Of a stretch of DNA of 64,000 bases, positions 25,207-34,042 are shown piece by piece (position 1 is the first letter of the stretch; each line of letters begins with the position of its first letter). The DNA lies in assembly GCA_963838775.1 (NCBI GenBank), contig CAWISP010000036.1, positions 124,001-188,000 of the forward strand, in the 5' to 3' direction. The position numbers and the translations under genes were made by a program. This DNA is from Chersky-840 sp963838775. GTDB lineage: Bacteria; Actinomycetota; Acidimicrobiia; Acidimicrobiales; UBA8190. The notes beneath the pieces were generated by a model. The model was not told where the DNA came from. It saw only the letters and a list, made by a program, of their open reading frames with translations, and ran no database searches.

Positions 25207-26787
25207 TCAACGACTACCCCGCAGTTTGTCTCGGAGGGCGGCAAACCTTTCCCGGGCACGCCAGAAGGGGCTGGCTCGCATCGACGCCACCTGCAGGCGC
25301 GCCTGCTCGAGCTCGGCACCCAGGGCGACCTGTTCACGCCGGAGGCGGGTGACGAGATCGGCGATGGGGTCAGGCGGTCCCGGTTCCGGGGCCTCTTCGG
25401 CTTCGGGCCCGCGAGCCGGGCCCGTTTCGTCGAGGAGCCACGTGTCGATCGAGGAGAGATTGGTGTGCACCGGGAGCCGGTCCTGCCATTTGCGGGCCAG
25501 CACCCGCTCGCTGTCGCGGTATTTCCAAGGCACACGACCCGTGAGCGAGTTGTGGTGACAAGGCGCATCGAAGACGGCGACACGCAACCCCCTCGCGCTG
25601 GCCTGGAGGGCGAGATCGGTGCCGTAGAGGTGCCACCCCAGGTCGGGATCGAGGCGCAGGGGCGTCTGGCGCGGCACCACCATCAAGAGCTCGTCGAGTC
25701 CGTCGACGTCGGCGGGGAGGTCCCGATGCATCAGCAGGCGGTCACGATGGACCACCCGACCGATCGCATCGAACGGGACACTGCGGTCCAAGACACCGAA
25801 GACCCCGCCGATCCCGATGGGACCGCCCTGCTGTTGGGCGAGCCGCCATTGGGCCATCATCCGCTGTGGCCATGCGTTGGGCAGATAGACGTCCTGATGG
25901 ACGAGGACCACGAGCTCGTGCTTGGCCTGTTCGATCCCCGCGTTCAGGCCCTCGGCGGCGCTGGCGCAACCCCGGAACAGCAGCACCTGGTGCGGACTCG
26001 GGTCGCGCAGGCAGGGTGACGACAACAGGTTCGCCTCGAGCTGCGCCTCGTCGTTCACGCAGGCCACGACGGTAATGGGCTGTTCCTCCTCGTCGTCCAC
26101 GGTCGGAAGTGGGAGCCCGCGCACGAGCATGTGGGTGGTGGTGAGGTCCCGCTCAGCATCTCCGGTGCCGACGCCCAGTAACTCGAAGAGCGCCGCACCC
26201 GCCGTGATCGTGGCCTGGACGTCAGGGTCACCGTCGGTGTCACGGAGCCGGTCGATGGTGTCAGGGGCGTAGCCGGCGTCGAGCAGTGTCTGCATGACGG
26301 TGGCGAAGGTGAACAAGCGCTCGTAGGAGGGGTCGACCAGGCTTCCGGCCCGGTATCGGAACATCCCCCGTATCAGCTGGGTGACCACGCTGTGGTGCTG
26401 CAGGTTGGGCACCGAGGCGCACATCGTTCCCGAGGGCGACAGCAGGCGGCGGTGTCGTTCCAACACCGCCACGGCGTCACGGAGCCGGGGGAGCTCGTCG
26501 GCGTAGACGATGCAGTCGACCGATCCCTCATCGAGCGGTGGGTCGTCGCGATCGAGGTCGAGCTCGAAGAGCCCGTCGAGGTCCGCTGTCGGCACGGCGC
26601 CAACGGTCCCTGACGACTGCGCCCCGTACACGATGCGCGCCGGGTTGCGAGCCTTGAGCGCGGGCGCTAGCCATCCGTGAGCCGATCCGACTTGGAGGAT
26701 GACCCGGGCCGCGTCCGGTACCGCGACGACGAGACGCTCGTTGAGCAAGGCCGACGCCTCGTCGTGGCCCGGACCCCCCTGGTGCAT
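25207..26787 (-). CDS. Methyltransferase-like / glycosyltransferase-like fusion with coiled coil
   Basis: 526 aa from ATG. Residues 25-210 have a degenerate class I methyltransferase layout (VILQVGSAHGWLAPAL for motif I, then DCIVYADELPRL and LLSPSGTMCASVPN), close to the EGHI-like methyltransferases of glycan clusters. Residues 235-450 are GT-A-like: ITVVACVNDE, GLNAGIEQAKHELVVLVHQDVYLP (an HQD in the DXD position), and WHLYGTDLAL. The C-terminus (LVTRLRREQVALGAELEQARLQ) is a predicted coiled coil and may mediate complex formation. First gene of the minus-strand run, divergent from a sulfotransferase. Confidence 0.8.
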   Translation of the reverse strand: MHQGGPGHDEASALLNERLVVAVPDAARVILQVGSAHGWLAPALKARNPARIVYGAQSSGTVGAVPTADLDGLFELDLDRDDPPLDEGSVDCIVYADELPRLRDAVAVLERHRRLLSPSGTMCASVPNLQHHSVVTQLIRGMFRYRAGSLVDPSYERLFTFATVMQTLLDAGYAPDTIDRLRDTDGDPDVQATITAGAALFELLGVGTGDAERDLTTTHMLVRGLPLPTVDDEEEQPITVVACVNDEAQLEANLLSSPCLRDPSPHQVLLFRGCASAAEGLNAGIEQAKHELVVLVHQDVYLPNAWPQRMMAQWRLAQQQGGPIGIGGVFGVLDRSVPFDAIGRVVHRDRLLMHRDLPADVDGLDELLMVVPRQTPLRLDPDLGWHLYGTDLALQASARGLRVAVFDAPCHHNSLTGRVPWKYRDSERVLARKWQDRLPVHTNLSSIDTWLLDETGPARGPEAEEAPEPGPPDPIADLVTRLRREQVALGAELEQARLQVASMRASPFWRARERFAALRDKLRGSR

Positions 26788-26823
26788 GGCGAGAGGCTAG
26801 TGCCCTGACACTGGGCCAGGTCC

Positions 26824-26829
26824 TATAAC
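26824..26829 (+). promoter_or_regulatory. Candidate -10 element TATAAC
   Basis: TATAAC lies 26 bases before the ATG at 26856 in the 68-bp region between divergent genes, and is AT-rich in very GC-rich DNA. No convincing -35 hexamer at the right spacing was seen. Confidence 0.3.
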
Positions 26830-26855
26830 TTGGGAGCGCGTGGACAGCGAGAACG

Positions 26856-27818
26856 ATGGCGCGGAGCGCTGAGGGGACGTTGGCCGATACCGTCGAAGCA
26901 GGGTTGCCGCCCGGACCATGGGTGCTCGTCGTCGGGATGCACCGCAGTGGCACCTCTGCGGTCACCGGTGCGCTGGGACAGTTCGGCCTGGCGGTGCCCG
27001 CACCGCAGGACCTCGTCACGGGCCAGCCCGACAACCCTGTACATTTCGAGAGCCGGGCCCTCACCGATGTCGACGACGCCGTGCTGCGGGCCGCCGGTGG
27101 GTCGTGGAGCGCACCCCCCGTCCTCGCGCCCGGTTGGGAACGTGCACCGGCCGTCCGGGGCACGATGCAGGGGGCAGGCCGCGCCGCCTGGCGGGCCTTC
27201 CCGGATGCCGGGCCCGTGGTGTGGAAAGACCCCCGGATGTGCCTCCTGCTCCCGTTGTGGCGAGCAGTGCTGCCCGGGCCGCTCACGATCGTCTTCGTAT
27301 GGCGCTCACCGCTGGCGGTGGCGCGTTCTCTCGGCTCACGGCAGGGATTCACCGTGAGCCACGGCCTGGCGTTGTGGGAGCGCTACAACCGAGCCGCGCT
27401 CGCCGCCCTGGCCGGGCACGAAGTCTTCGTCGTGCGCTACGAGGAGATGCTCGACGATCCCACGACGACCCTGGCGGCCCTGGCCGGTTGGCTCGACCTC
27501 AGGCGTGGAGCACCGGAGGTCGCCACCGACGAGAAGATCGCCGCCGCGGTGTCCTCGGTGTCGAGACGGCTGTCGACCCACGAAGGAGAGGGCGCACTCC
27601 CCGACGTCGTCCGCCACGCCGTGGACTTCTTGACCACGCTCGGCAGTGTCAACGACCGCCTGCCGCCGGTGGAGCTGCCCCCAGCTCCCCCGTGGATGGC
27701 TGACGCATTCCGGCAGCGGCGCGACTACGAAGACCTGTATGCCAGGTACCTCCGCTACGTCAAGTGGCGTCGCAAGATCCCGATCCTCGGGTCCATCAAG
27801 TGGGGCGGTGGCGACTGA
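26856..27818 (+). CDS. Sulfotransferase family protein (GMHRSGTS type)
   Basis: 320 aa from ATG. P-loop GMHRSGTS is at residues 27-34. PVVWKDPRMCLLLPLW, RSPLAVARSLGSRQGF (3'-phosphate site) and GLALWERYNR align almost block by block with the protein at 467-1426. The C-terminal 40 residues (YARYLRYVKWRRKIP) are basic and aromatic and could associate with the membrane surface. It is monocistronic, between divergent and convergent glycosyltransferase genes. It is one of five sulfotransferases in the window and one of three of this subfamily. Substrate unknown. Confidence 0.9.
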   Translation: MARSAEGTLADTVEAGLPPGPWVLVVGMHRSGTSAVTGALGQFGLAVPAPQDLVTGQPDNPVHFESRALTDVDDAVLRAAGGSWSAPPVLAPGWERAPAVRGTMQGAGRAAWRAFPDAGPVVWKDPRMCLLLPLWRAVLPGPLTIVFVWRSPLAVARSLGSRQGFTVSHGLALWERYNRAALAALAGHEVFVVRYEEMLDDPTTTLAALAGWLDLRRGAPEVATDEKIAAAVSSVSRRLSTHEGEGALPDVVRHAVDFLTTLGSVNDRLPPVELPPAPPWMADAFRQRRDYEDLYARYLRYVKWRRKIPILGSIKWGGGD

Positions 27819-27836
27819 AGGCACCGACGAGCCGAG

Positions 27837-28988
27837 TCACGGGCGCCCGCCGGTCCCGAGCACGGTGTCCCACAGATCCTCGATACGGCCCACCATGCCC
27901 TCGACCTGGTACCGCTCGGCGGTGTGCCGAGCCCGGGCGCCCATCGCGGCGCGCCGGACGGGGTCGTCGAGCAACCGCCCCACCGCTTCGCTGAGATGCT
28001 CGACGTCCTCGGGGTCCACGAGCACGCCGTCGACACCGTCCTCGATGAGAAGGCGAGGACCATCGGTCTTCGCCGCGACGACCGGCTTGCCGGCGGCCAT
28101 GGCTTCGAGCACGGCCAACCCGAACGGCTCGGAACGTGCCGGGTGTACCACGACGTCGGAGCCAGCCACGATGTCGTCTTTCAGCGGCGGACGGATGTCG
28201 CCCGGCATGAACAATCGGTCGGCGAGGCCGTAGCGCTCCTTGAGGGACTCGAGCTGGCGCCAGTAGTTGCCGGCACGGTCGCCCGGGCCGCACATCACGC
28301 CGTAAAGATCCCGGTGGCTCGCCGCTAGCCGGCCGAGACAGTGGACGAAGTCGGCCTGACCTTTCTGGGGCACCACGCGGGCGAACATCGAGATGACCTG
28401 GGCGTCGTCGGGGATCTCGAACGCCTTACGGCCACGAGTGCCGTCGCCGCTTCGGCACTGTTCGAGATCGATACCCGGAAGGATGACCGACGACGGGACC
28501 CCTTCGAAGGGCATGGTCTTCTTCTCGGTACCCGGTGACGTGAAGACGATATGCGCCGGCGGTAGGCGGCGAAGAACGCCGTTGGCGAGCTTCTCGGCCC
28601 GCCCGTGGGGCCACATGGGCGCGTGGATATGCCACACCACGGGTGTTCTGGTCAATCGCCCGGCCAATGTCCCATACAGCAACGCCGAATTCTCACTGGC
28701 ATGAATGATGTCGATGTTTGCGCTCCGGACCAGACGCGCCAGCGCCCGGACCACGTGCGCCAGGTTTCCCGGCGAGCGCAAACGCTGTCGCGGAAAGCTG
28801 TAGGCGGCTGTGCCGGTGGCGCGGACGAGGTCAGGCCAACGCCCCGGCCCCAATGTGGCCAACGTCGGCACGAAACGAGCCCGGTCCATCCTGTTGATGA
28901 GCTCGTTGATAACCGTCGACGCACCCCCGAGGTCTTCGTAACCCAAGCTGTCGACCAGGAGGACGTTGGCGGGACGTTTCGTTGTCAC
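27837..28988 (-). CDS. GT4 family glycosyltransferase
   Basis: 383 aa from a GTG in a GTGA overlap with the upstream GT2 gene; the frame runs on upstream without family similarity. It has a GT-B fold. The N-terminal domain contains LVDSLGYEDLGGASTVINELINR and TPVVWHIHAP. The C-terminal domain contains MFARVVPQKGQADFVHCLG and the donor-binding E-x7-E motif EPFGLAVLE followed by AMAAGKPVVA. A cytoplasmic, probably retaining, transferase. It is the end of a four-gene minus-strand run (31834 to 27837). Confidence 0.92.
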   Translation of the reverse strand: MTTKRPANVLLVDSLGYEDLGGASTVINELINRMDRARFVPTLATLGPGRWPDLVRATGTAAYSFPRQRLRSPGNLAHVVRALARLVRSANIDIIHASENSALLYGTLAGRLTRTPVVWHIHAPMWPHGRAEKLANGVLRRLPPAHIVFTSPGTEKKTMPFEGVPSSVILPGIDLEQCRSGDGTRGRKAFEIPDDAQVISMFARVVPQKGQADFVHCLGRLAASHRDLYGVMCGPGDRAGNYWRQLESLKERYGLADRLFMPGDIRPPLKDDIVAGSDVVVHPARSEPFGLAVLEAMAAGKPVVAAKTDGPRLLIEDGVDGVLVDPEDVEHLSEAVGRLLDDPVRRAAMGARARHTAERYQVEGMVGRIEDLWDTVLGTGGRP

Positions 28989-29896
28989 CGTCGATCTCCG
29001 CCCAGGCTCCCCACCACCGGCACATGGTAGTTGCGGCGGGGGACGATGCCCCGTTGCAGGGCGGTGCGATACGGGCCCTTTGCGTACAGGCGAGCAAGCG
29101 CGAGCGACGCGCGACGGCGCGGGCCGCGTCGCGTCACCGCCCTGCGCAACGCCGTGAGCACGGTGGCGGTCTGGTATGACCTCCAACCCGACCGACCACT
29201 CCATTTCCGCACGTATCGTTCCACTCCGGCGTGGAAGCGGAACTCGCGTCGAGATGGTTGAGGATCGGTGGCGCCCCCCACGTGCGTGGCCACGGCCTCG
29301 GGGCAATACGACACCCGCCATCCCCGATGCGTCGCCCGGCGTTCCCAGTCCGCTTCCTCTGCGTAAAGGAAGAACCCTTCGTCGAAACCGCCCATGTCGA
29401 GCAGCGCGTCACCTCGCACGAGGAGAACGGAGGCGGTCACGTAGTCCCAGCCCGACCGGAAGCGGCCCAGGCCGACGGCTTCCTTCCACGCCCGTGACGC
29501 GGTGGGAAAGGGCCAGCACACCGGCGAGGGCGAGGGCGACCCCGGTCGATGTTGGCGGGGGGCGACACACGCCGTGCCGGGCTCGGCCACAAGCACCTGG
29601 CGCAGAGTCTCCACCGCGGGTGGGTCGACGAGCGCGTCGGGATTGAGCAGGAGCACATCGGTATCGGGGATCGCCATGGCGGCTAGTCCCAGATTCACCG
29701 CCGACGCGAACCCGAGGTTCTCCCCGGGGTCGAGATACAGGGCGCCGTTGCGCTCGGCCACCGCCCTGGTCTCCTCGGACGAGGCATTGTCCACGACCAC
29801 CAACCGGTAGGCGTCCCCGACCGACAAGAGGCACGCCTCGAGGGTGGTGGGATCGCCGTAGGCGATGACGAGGACGGTGACGGTCTTCACGATCAC
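28985..29896 (-). CDS. GT2 glycosyltransferase, WbbL-type rhamnosyltransferase-like
   Basis: 303 aa from GTG, with GGGAACG just upstream. Motifs VLVIAYG, VVDNASS, GENLGFASAVNLG, LLLNPDALV and GGFDEGFFLYAEEADWERR match the WbbL-like group, as does the paralogue at 18076-18981; both share HAGxERYVRKW. Its stop overlaps the GT4 start. Two WbbL-like enzymes in one locus suggest either two primers or two successive rhamnose-like additions (inference). Confidence 0.9.
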   Translation of the reverse strand: MIVKTVTVLVIAYGDPTTLEACLLSVGDAYRLVVVDNASSEETRAVAERNGALYLDPGENLGFASAVNLGLAAMAIPDTDVLLLNPDALVDPPAVETLRQVLVAEPGTACVAPRQHRPGSPSPSPVCWPFPTASRAWKEAVGLGRFRSGWDYVTASVLLVRGDALLDMGGFDEGFFLYAEEADWERRATHRGWRVSYCPEAVATHVGGATDPQPSRREFRFHAGVERYVRKWSGRSGWRSYQTATVLTALRRAVTRRGPRRRASLALARLYAKGPYRTALQRGIVPRRNYHVPVVGSLGGDRR

Positions 29897-29906
29897 CGTT
29901 CCCGTG

Positions 29907-30962
29907 TCATCGGTAGCGCCGCATGACCGCGGCCAATTGAGGTGCGATCACGGCCACGGAGAAGGTGCTCTCGGCCAGGGCCCGGCCGGCGCGCCCGAGG
30001 GCGCGCGCCCGGTCGCGGTCGCGGTACAGGGCGAGGAGCGCCTCGACCCAGTCGTCTTCGCCGGTGGCGGCAAGCCCGACCTCTGCCATGCCGAGCACTT
30101 GCGCGCTCATCCCCACCGGTGACACGACAGCCGGCACCGCGCACGCCAGGTACTGCAGCATCTTGAACGCACATTTCCCCCGGGCCCAGTCCCCCCCGGG
30201 CAGTGGCATGAGCCCGACGTCGAAGTCGTGGATCACCGTGGCCTCGGTGGCGGGGCTCCACGGCACGTATTCGACCCGATCGGGAGGGACGTCGGGGAGA
30301 GTGACAACGGCGTCGGCCATGACCACCAGTCGCGCCTCGGGGGCCTCGGCGAGAAAACGCGCCACGGCCCCGGATATCGACCGGAGGTACCGAAGACTCG
30401 ATCCCGACCCGGTCCAACCCACGACAAAACCGTCATCACGAGCCAGCCCGGGCGTGAAACGCTCGGTGTCGATGGCCGTCCACACCCGTTCCACCGCAGG
30501 TGCCGCCGAGGCGAACCACTCCGCCAGGAAGTCGTTGCCGGCCACGACACAGGCCGCCCGCCGCGAGATGGCGCGCGTGGCGCGCTCGTGTCCCGGGGAC
30601 AGGAGCCAGATAGCGTCGTCGACGTCGAAGACGATGGGTCGGTGCAGCAGCGGCTCGAGGGTCAGGTGGCCAGGGAGCACCTCGCGCTCCAACCACGTGA
30701 CATCGGCTCTCCACGAGCCGACGAGGGCGGGCATCCGAACGCCCAGCTTGGCCGCCTGGACGGCGACGGTTGCCGGTGCAGATGTCAGGCGGCCCCGAGC
30801 GAGCCGTGATGGTACCGAGGCGTACTTGGAGATGCGCGGTGGTCGGGCCGAGACGTCGACGCCGAGGGCGCGCAAAGGACCGACGTGTTGCAATACCCGG
30901 AACCGGCTCGACGCCGCCAGCCTCCCCGACACCAACGCCTCGACGCGGACGTCGACGGTCAC
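29907..30962 (-). CDS. GT4-like glycosyltransferase
   Basis: 351 aa from GTG, with a GTGA overlap with the upstream gene. It has a GT-B fold: RFRVLQHVGPLRALGVDVS at the N-terminus, HRPIVFDVDDAIW, then FVVGWTGSGSSLRYL opening the C-terminal domain and DVGLMPLPGGDWARGKC followed by KMLQYLACAVPAVVSPVG in the donor site. The usual E-x7-E is replaced by this RGKCAFKxLQY arrangement, which is common in a subgroup of uncharacterised GT4 proteins. It is cytoplasmic. Donor unknown. Confidence 0.88.
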   Translation of the reverse strand: MTVDVRVEALVSGRLAASSRFRVLQHVGPLRALGVDVSARPPRISKYASVPSRLARGRLTSAPATVAVQAAKLGVRMPALVGSWRADVTWLEREVLPGHLTLEPLLHRPIVFDVDDAIWLLSPGHERATRAISRRAACVVAGNDFLAEWFASAAPAVERVWTAIDTERFTPGLARDDGFVVGWTGSGSSLRYLRSISGAVARFLAEAPEARLVVMADAVVTLPDVPPDRVEYVPWSPATEATVIHDFDVGLMPLPGGDWARGKCAFKMLQYLACAVPAVVSPVGMSAQVLGMAEVGLAATGEDDWVEALLALYRDRDRARALGRAGRALAESTFSVAVIAPQLAAVMRRYR

Positions 30963-31834
30963 GGTCGGCCCTGTCCACGGGGAAGACGACGGAGACGCGA
31001 CTCGGTCCGTTGCCCGGGCTCCGAGAACCGCAGCCGGGACAGGGCACTGAGGCGGGTCCACGGATCGACCTCGTCTTCGACGGAGGAGATCCCGAGCCCG
31101 ATGCGGAGCAATCTGCTCAAGAGGATCCGACTGCGAAGCAATTGGGCACGGGTGCGATGTCGCAGCCGGGGAGCCATGACGGCGTTCCAGAGCACGACCG
31201 TGTCCGGCGCGCCCTCCAGCAGGCGTTGCGGAGACTCGACCCGCGAGAAGAACCGCCTCCACTGGTACCACGGCACGGGGGCGACCCTGGGCATGGGGAT
31301 CGCCTTCCAGGGCACGTCGCGAGCGAGCTTCCACGTGACGTCTTGAGCCAGTCCGGCGTAGGAGAGCGTCGACCAATCGGTCAATCGCGACAGGGCACGA
31401 TCCTGGCGCTCGACCCAGGCGTCGACAAATGGTGTGCCGGGAGCGGCCGCGCACAGACCTCCGAAGAAGCGGTGGACCTCCTTTCCGAAGCACACCATGC
31501 CGGTCTCGTCGATCTCGTCGAGCAGGAATGCCAACGGCGACAGCGCAATGGTGTCCACATCGATCCATACCCCGCCGTACTGTTGCAACAGTCGAGAGCG
31601 GACATAATCGGACCGGTAATTCGGCGCGGGAAGAGTCTCCCATCGCTCGAGATCGACGGCCGGGAGCCACGTGACGACGTCATCACGCGACAGCACGCGT
31701 AGCTCGAGCGGGTGCGCGTGCCGTTCGATGGTCTCCAGACAAAGGTCGAGATAAGGAGCGCGAGACTGATGGGGCCCGTCCTCCCAATATGCCCAGACGA
31801 CCTGGGCCGGTGGCCCGCTCGAGGGGGGGGTCAC
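30959..31834 (-). CDS. DXD-type sugar transferase (GT32 / capsular polysaccharide synthesis-like)
   Basis: 291 aa from GTG. VVWAYWEDG at the N-terminus, RSDYVRSRLLQQYGGVWIDVDT with the DVD metal-binding motif, and FFGGLCAAAPGTPFVDAWV are characteristic of Gly_transf_sug/Caps_synth proteins, which transfer glycosyl or phosphosugar units in capsule and glycolipid synthesis. The C-terminus is basic. First gene of the minus-strand run; only 26 bases separate it from the divergent gene at 31861. Confidence 0.88.
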   Translation of the reverse strand: MTPPSSGPPAQVVWAYWEDGPHQSRAPYLDLCLETIERHAHPLELRVLSRDDVVTWLPAVDLERWETLPAPNYRSDYVRSRLLQQYGGVWIDVDTIALSPLAFLLDEIDETGMVCFGKEVHRFFGGLCAAAPGTPFVDAWVERQDRALSRLTDWSTLSYAGLAQDVTWKLARDVPWKAIPMPRVAPVPWYQWRRFFSRVESPQRLLEGAPDTVVLWNAVMAPRLRHRTRAQLLRSRILLSRLLRIGLGISSVEDEVDPWTRLSALSRLRFSEPGQRTESRLRRLPRGQGRP

Positions 31835-31860
31835 GACGAGGCACCCTGTATGCTCGGCCG

Positions 31861-32706
31861 GTGCAACTCGGCATCCTGTTCTGGTTCTATCGGGATGTCG
31901 CGGTGTGCGAAAACCGCTTGCGGCTGTTGCGCCGTCGTAACCCCGGGGTCCCGATCTATGGCCTCTACGGTGGTCCGCGTCAGGACGAATCGCGGTTCGC
32001 CGGCGCGCTGCGTCCTCATCTCGACGATTTCTGGGCGTTTCGCCTCGAACGGGATCGCCAATGGAGATGGCGCAACGGTGACCTCATGCTGAGCGCATGG
32101 TTCACCGGACGCGGCGAGAGCCTCGAATGGGACTCGATCTTCGTCGCGCAGTGGGACATGGTCGTCGTGACATCGCTGGCAAGGCTGCTGCCGCCCCTCG
32201 CCGTGGGGGAGATGCTGGTCTCGGGGATCCGACCCGTGCGCGAGGTGGAGCCGTGGTGGCAATGGACACAGGGCGCGGCGCGCCAGGAGTACGAAGCGTT
32301 CTTGGGCCACGTCGCCTCGCGCTTCGGTGCTGTCGAGGACCCCATGTGCTGTCAATTCATCGGGCTCGTCGCCCCCCGTAGCTTTCTGGCCCGCTATGCC
32401 GGCATCGACGAGCCCGAGCTCGGCTTCTTGGAGTACAAGGTCCCGACCTACGCCCAGGTCTTCTCGATTCCCCTCGTCCCCGACACGTGCTTTCGGCCCT
32501 GGTGGCCCGAAGAGCCGGGCACGTCCGGGGTCGGCCGGACGGCGACCCTTGTCCACGCATGGGCCACGCCGGTCAGATTGCCGGTGATGCTGTACGAGTC
32601 GTTGCGGCCGGGGGGTCGCCGCGTCTTTCACCCGTATCACGGGATCTACCCGCATGACCTGGCGTCTGTGGGCGACGCCGTGCGCCGGCGCCGCGACGAT
32701 GGCTGA
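31861..32706 (+). CDS. Uncharacterised protein of a surface-glycan locus
   Basis: 281 aa from GTG 31861; an upstream in-frame start at 31789 would run into the divergent gene. I do not recognise a named family. It begins LGILFWFYRDVAVCENRL, then PIYGLYGG, WDSIFVAQWDMVV (a WD-rich segment where GT-A enzymes have DXD), CCQFIGLVAPRSFL and VFHPYHGIYP. No membrane span or signal peptide is seen. The layout suggests a divergent GT-A-like transferase (inference, weak). Its 3' end overlaps the convergent GT4 gene by 61 bp. Confidence 0.7.
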   Translation: MQLGILFWFYRDVAVCENRLRLLRRRNPGVPIYGLYGGPRQDESRFAGALRPHLDDFWAFRLERDRQWRWRNGDLMLSAWFTGRGESLEWDSIFVAQWDMVVVTSLARLLPPLAVGEMLVSGIRPVREVEPWWQWTQGAARQEYEAFLGHVASRFGAVEDPMCCQFIGLVAPRSFLARYAGIDEPELGFLEYKVPTYAQVFSIPLVPDTCFRPWWPEEPGTSGVGRTATLVHAWATPVRLPVMLYESLRPGGRRVFHPYHGIYPHDLASVGDAVRRRRDDG

Positions 32707-33842
32707 GTCGTCCTCGTCACCGCGTCGCGCATGGCGCACTCGATGGCGTCGACCTCGCTGTCGAGTGACAACCGGGCCACGGCCTCGGCCCGGAGGCGAT
32801 GGCCGAGATCGGGCTCGCGCTGCTGCCACGCGTGCAACGACGAGATCCGCCGCGCGAGGTCGTCGACGTCGTGTGGTTCCGCCAGGTATTCCGACAGCCA
32901 TCCGGTGAGGATCTCGGGGTTGCCGCCCACGTTGGTGGCGACGACCGGCACGCCGCACGCCAAGGGCTCCATGACCGAACGCGACAAGGGCTCGGGCCAC
33001 AGGCTCGGGGCCACCGCCACATCTGCGGCCTGGACGAGGCTGACGACGTCGGGGCGAGCCGGGAGCCACGACACGGGTAGGCCTTGCGCCGCGTCGCGCA
33101 GCTCCCGTTCGTAGCGGGTCGAGTCCTCGGGATCGGCGCCGAGCGACGGGGACCCCACCACCACCAGGAACGAGTCGGGGAGCGCGCCGTACACGCGTCC
33201 AAATGCCTGAACCAGGACGTCGACACCCTTCTCGCGGCCGATGCGCCCGGCGTAGAGGACCAGGAACCCACCCTCGGGTGCTCCCACGCCGCGGCGGGTC
33301 GTGGCCCGGGCGTCCGGCGCCGCCGGGGTGTACCGGGACAGGTCCACCCCCGTCAGGACCACCGTCGTCCGCTCGGGCCGCAGTCCCGTCCCGGCCCACC
33401 GTGATGCGGTGTCGCGGGAGACGGCGAGTGTCACCGCCACCCGCCTCAGGCAGAACCGGAGCCACCTCGGGACCGTCCTCGGAGGAGGAAGACAGAGATG
33501 GAACACGATCGGCGCTCTCGCCAGGAGCCCCACCGCGGCGGCGTAGGGAATGTCCCAGTAGCGGTACACGTACACGGCGTCAGGTCGCAGTCGCAGCGCC
33601 GATCGCACCGCCGCGACGAGAGCCCGCGTCGACGAGAGAGGCCGGCGGCGATTGGGGAGCGATCCCCGGATCTGGACCATCGAACCTGTGATCCGGCACC
33701 AGTCCTCGGCGAAGTCACCGGCGGTCACGAACATGAGGTCAATCCGGTGCCCGCGGGCTGCCAGCGCCGCGCAGTTCGTGAGCTGGGTCCGCTCGAGGCC
33801 GCCCCGCGCGCCGAGGTGGTTGGCCACGGTCAAGATGCGCAT
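32646..33842 (-). CDS. GT4 family glycosyltransferase
   Basis: 398 aa from ATG 33842 (MRILTVANHLGARGGLERTQL); a short upstream extension in frame has no similarity. It has a GT-B fold with RIGREKGVDVLVQAFG opening the C-terminal domain and the E-x7-E motif EPLSRSVME followed by PLACGVPVVATNVGG. It is a probably retaining cytoplasmic glycosyltransferase. It is transcribed alone, diverging from the methyltransferase at 34043 and converging with the unrecognised gene at 31861. Confidence 0.92.
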   Translation of the reverse strand: MRILTVANHLGARGGLERTQLTNCAALAARGHRIDLMFVTAGDFAEDWCRITGSMVQIRGSLPNRRRPLSSTRALVAAVRSALRLRPDAVYVYRYWDIPYAAAVGLLARAPIVFHLCLPPPRTVPRWLRFCLRRVAVTLAVSRDTASRWAGTGLRPERTTVVLTGVDLSRYTPAAPDARATTRRGVGAPEGGFLVLYAGRIGREKGVDVLVQAFGRVYGALPDSFLVVVGSPSLGADPEDSTRYERELRDAAQGLPVSWLPARPDVVSLVQAADVAVAPSLWPEPLSRSVMEPLACGVPVVATNVGGNPEILTGWLSEYLAEPHDVDDLARRISSLHAWQQREPDLGHRLRAEAVARLSLDSEVDAIECAMRDAVTRTTQPSSRRRRTASPTDARSCG

Positions 33843-34042
33843 ACCGGGTCCCCGCGCCGAGCGGGGCCCCAGGTATCTTGGCCCCAAGTGGTGATCGTTC
33901 CCATACGGTCATGCCGACAATACAAGGGAGCCTCACGAACTTCGGGCGCCCAGCATCCCGCCGTACCCAGGCATTGGCTGTGGCGCGATCGGGATACTGT
34001 TCCTCGCGCCGAGACCGGACGGACCGTGTGCGGGAGGGATCT

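Noticed and set aside
31831..33465. 544-codon minus-strand frame across the unrecognised gene and a GT4
   Set aside because: Antisense to 31861-32706 and out of frame with the GT4 gene, whose own frame has strong GT-B motifs.
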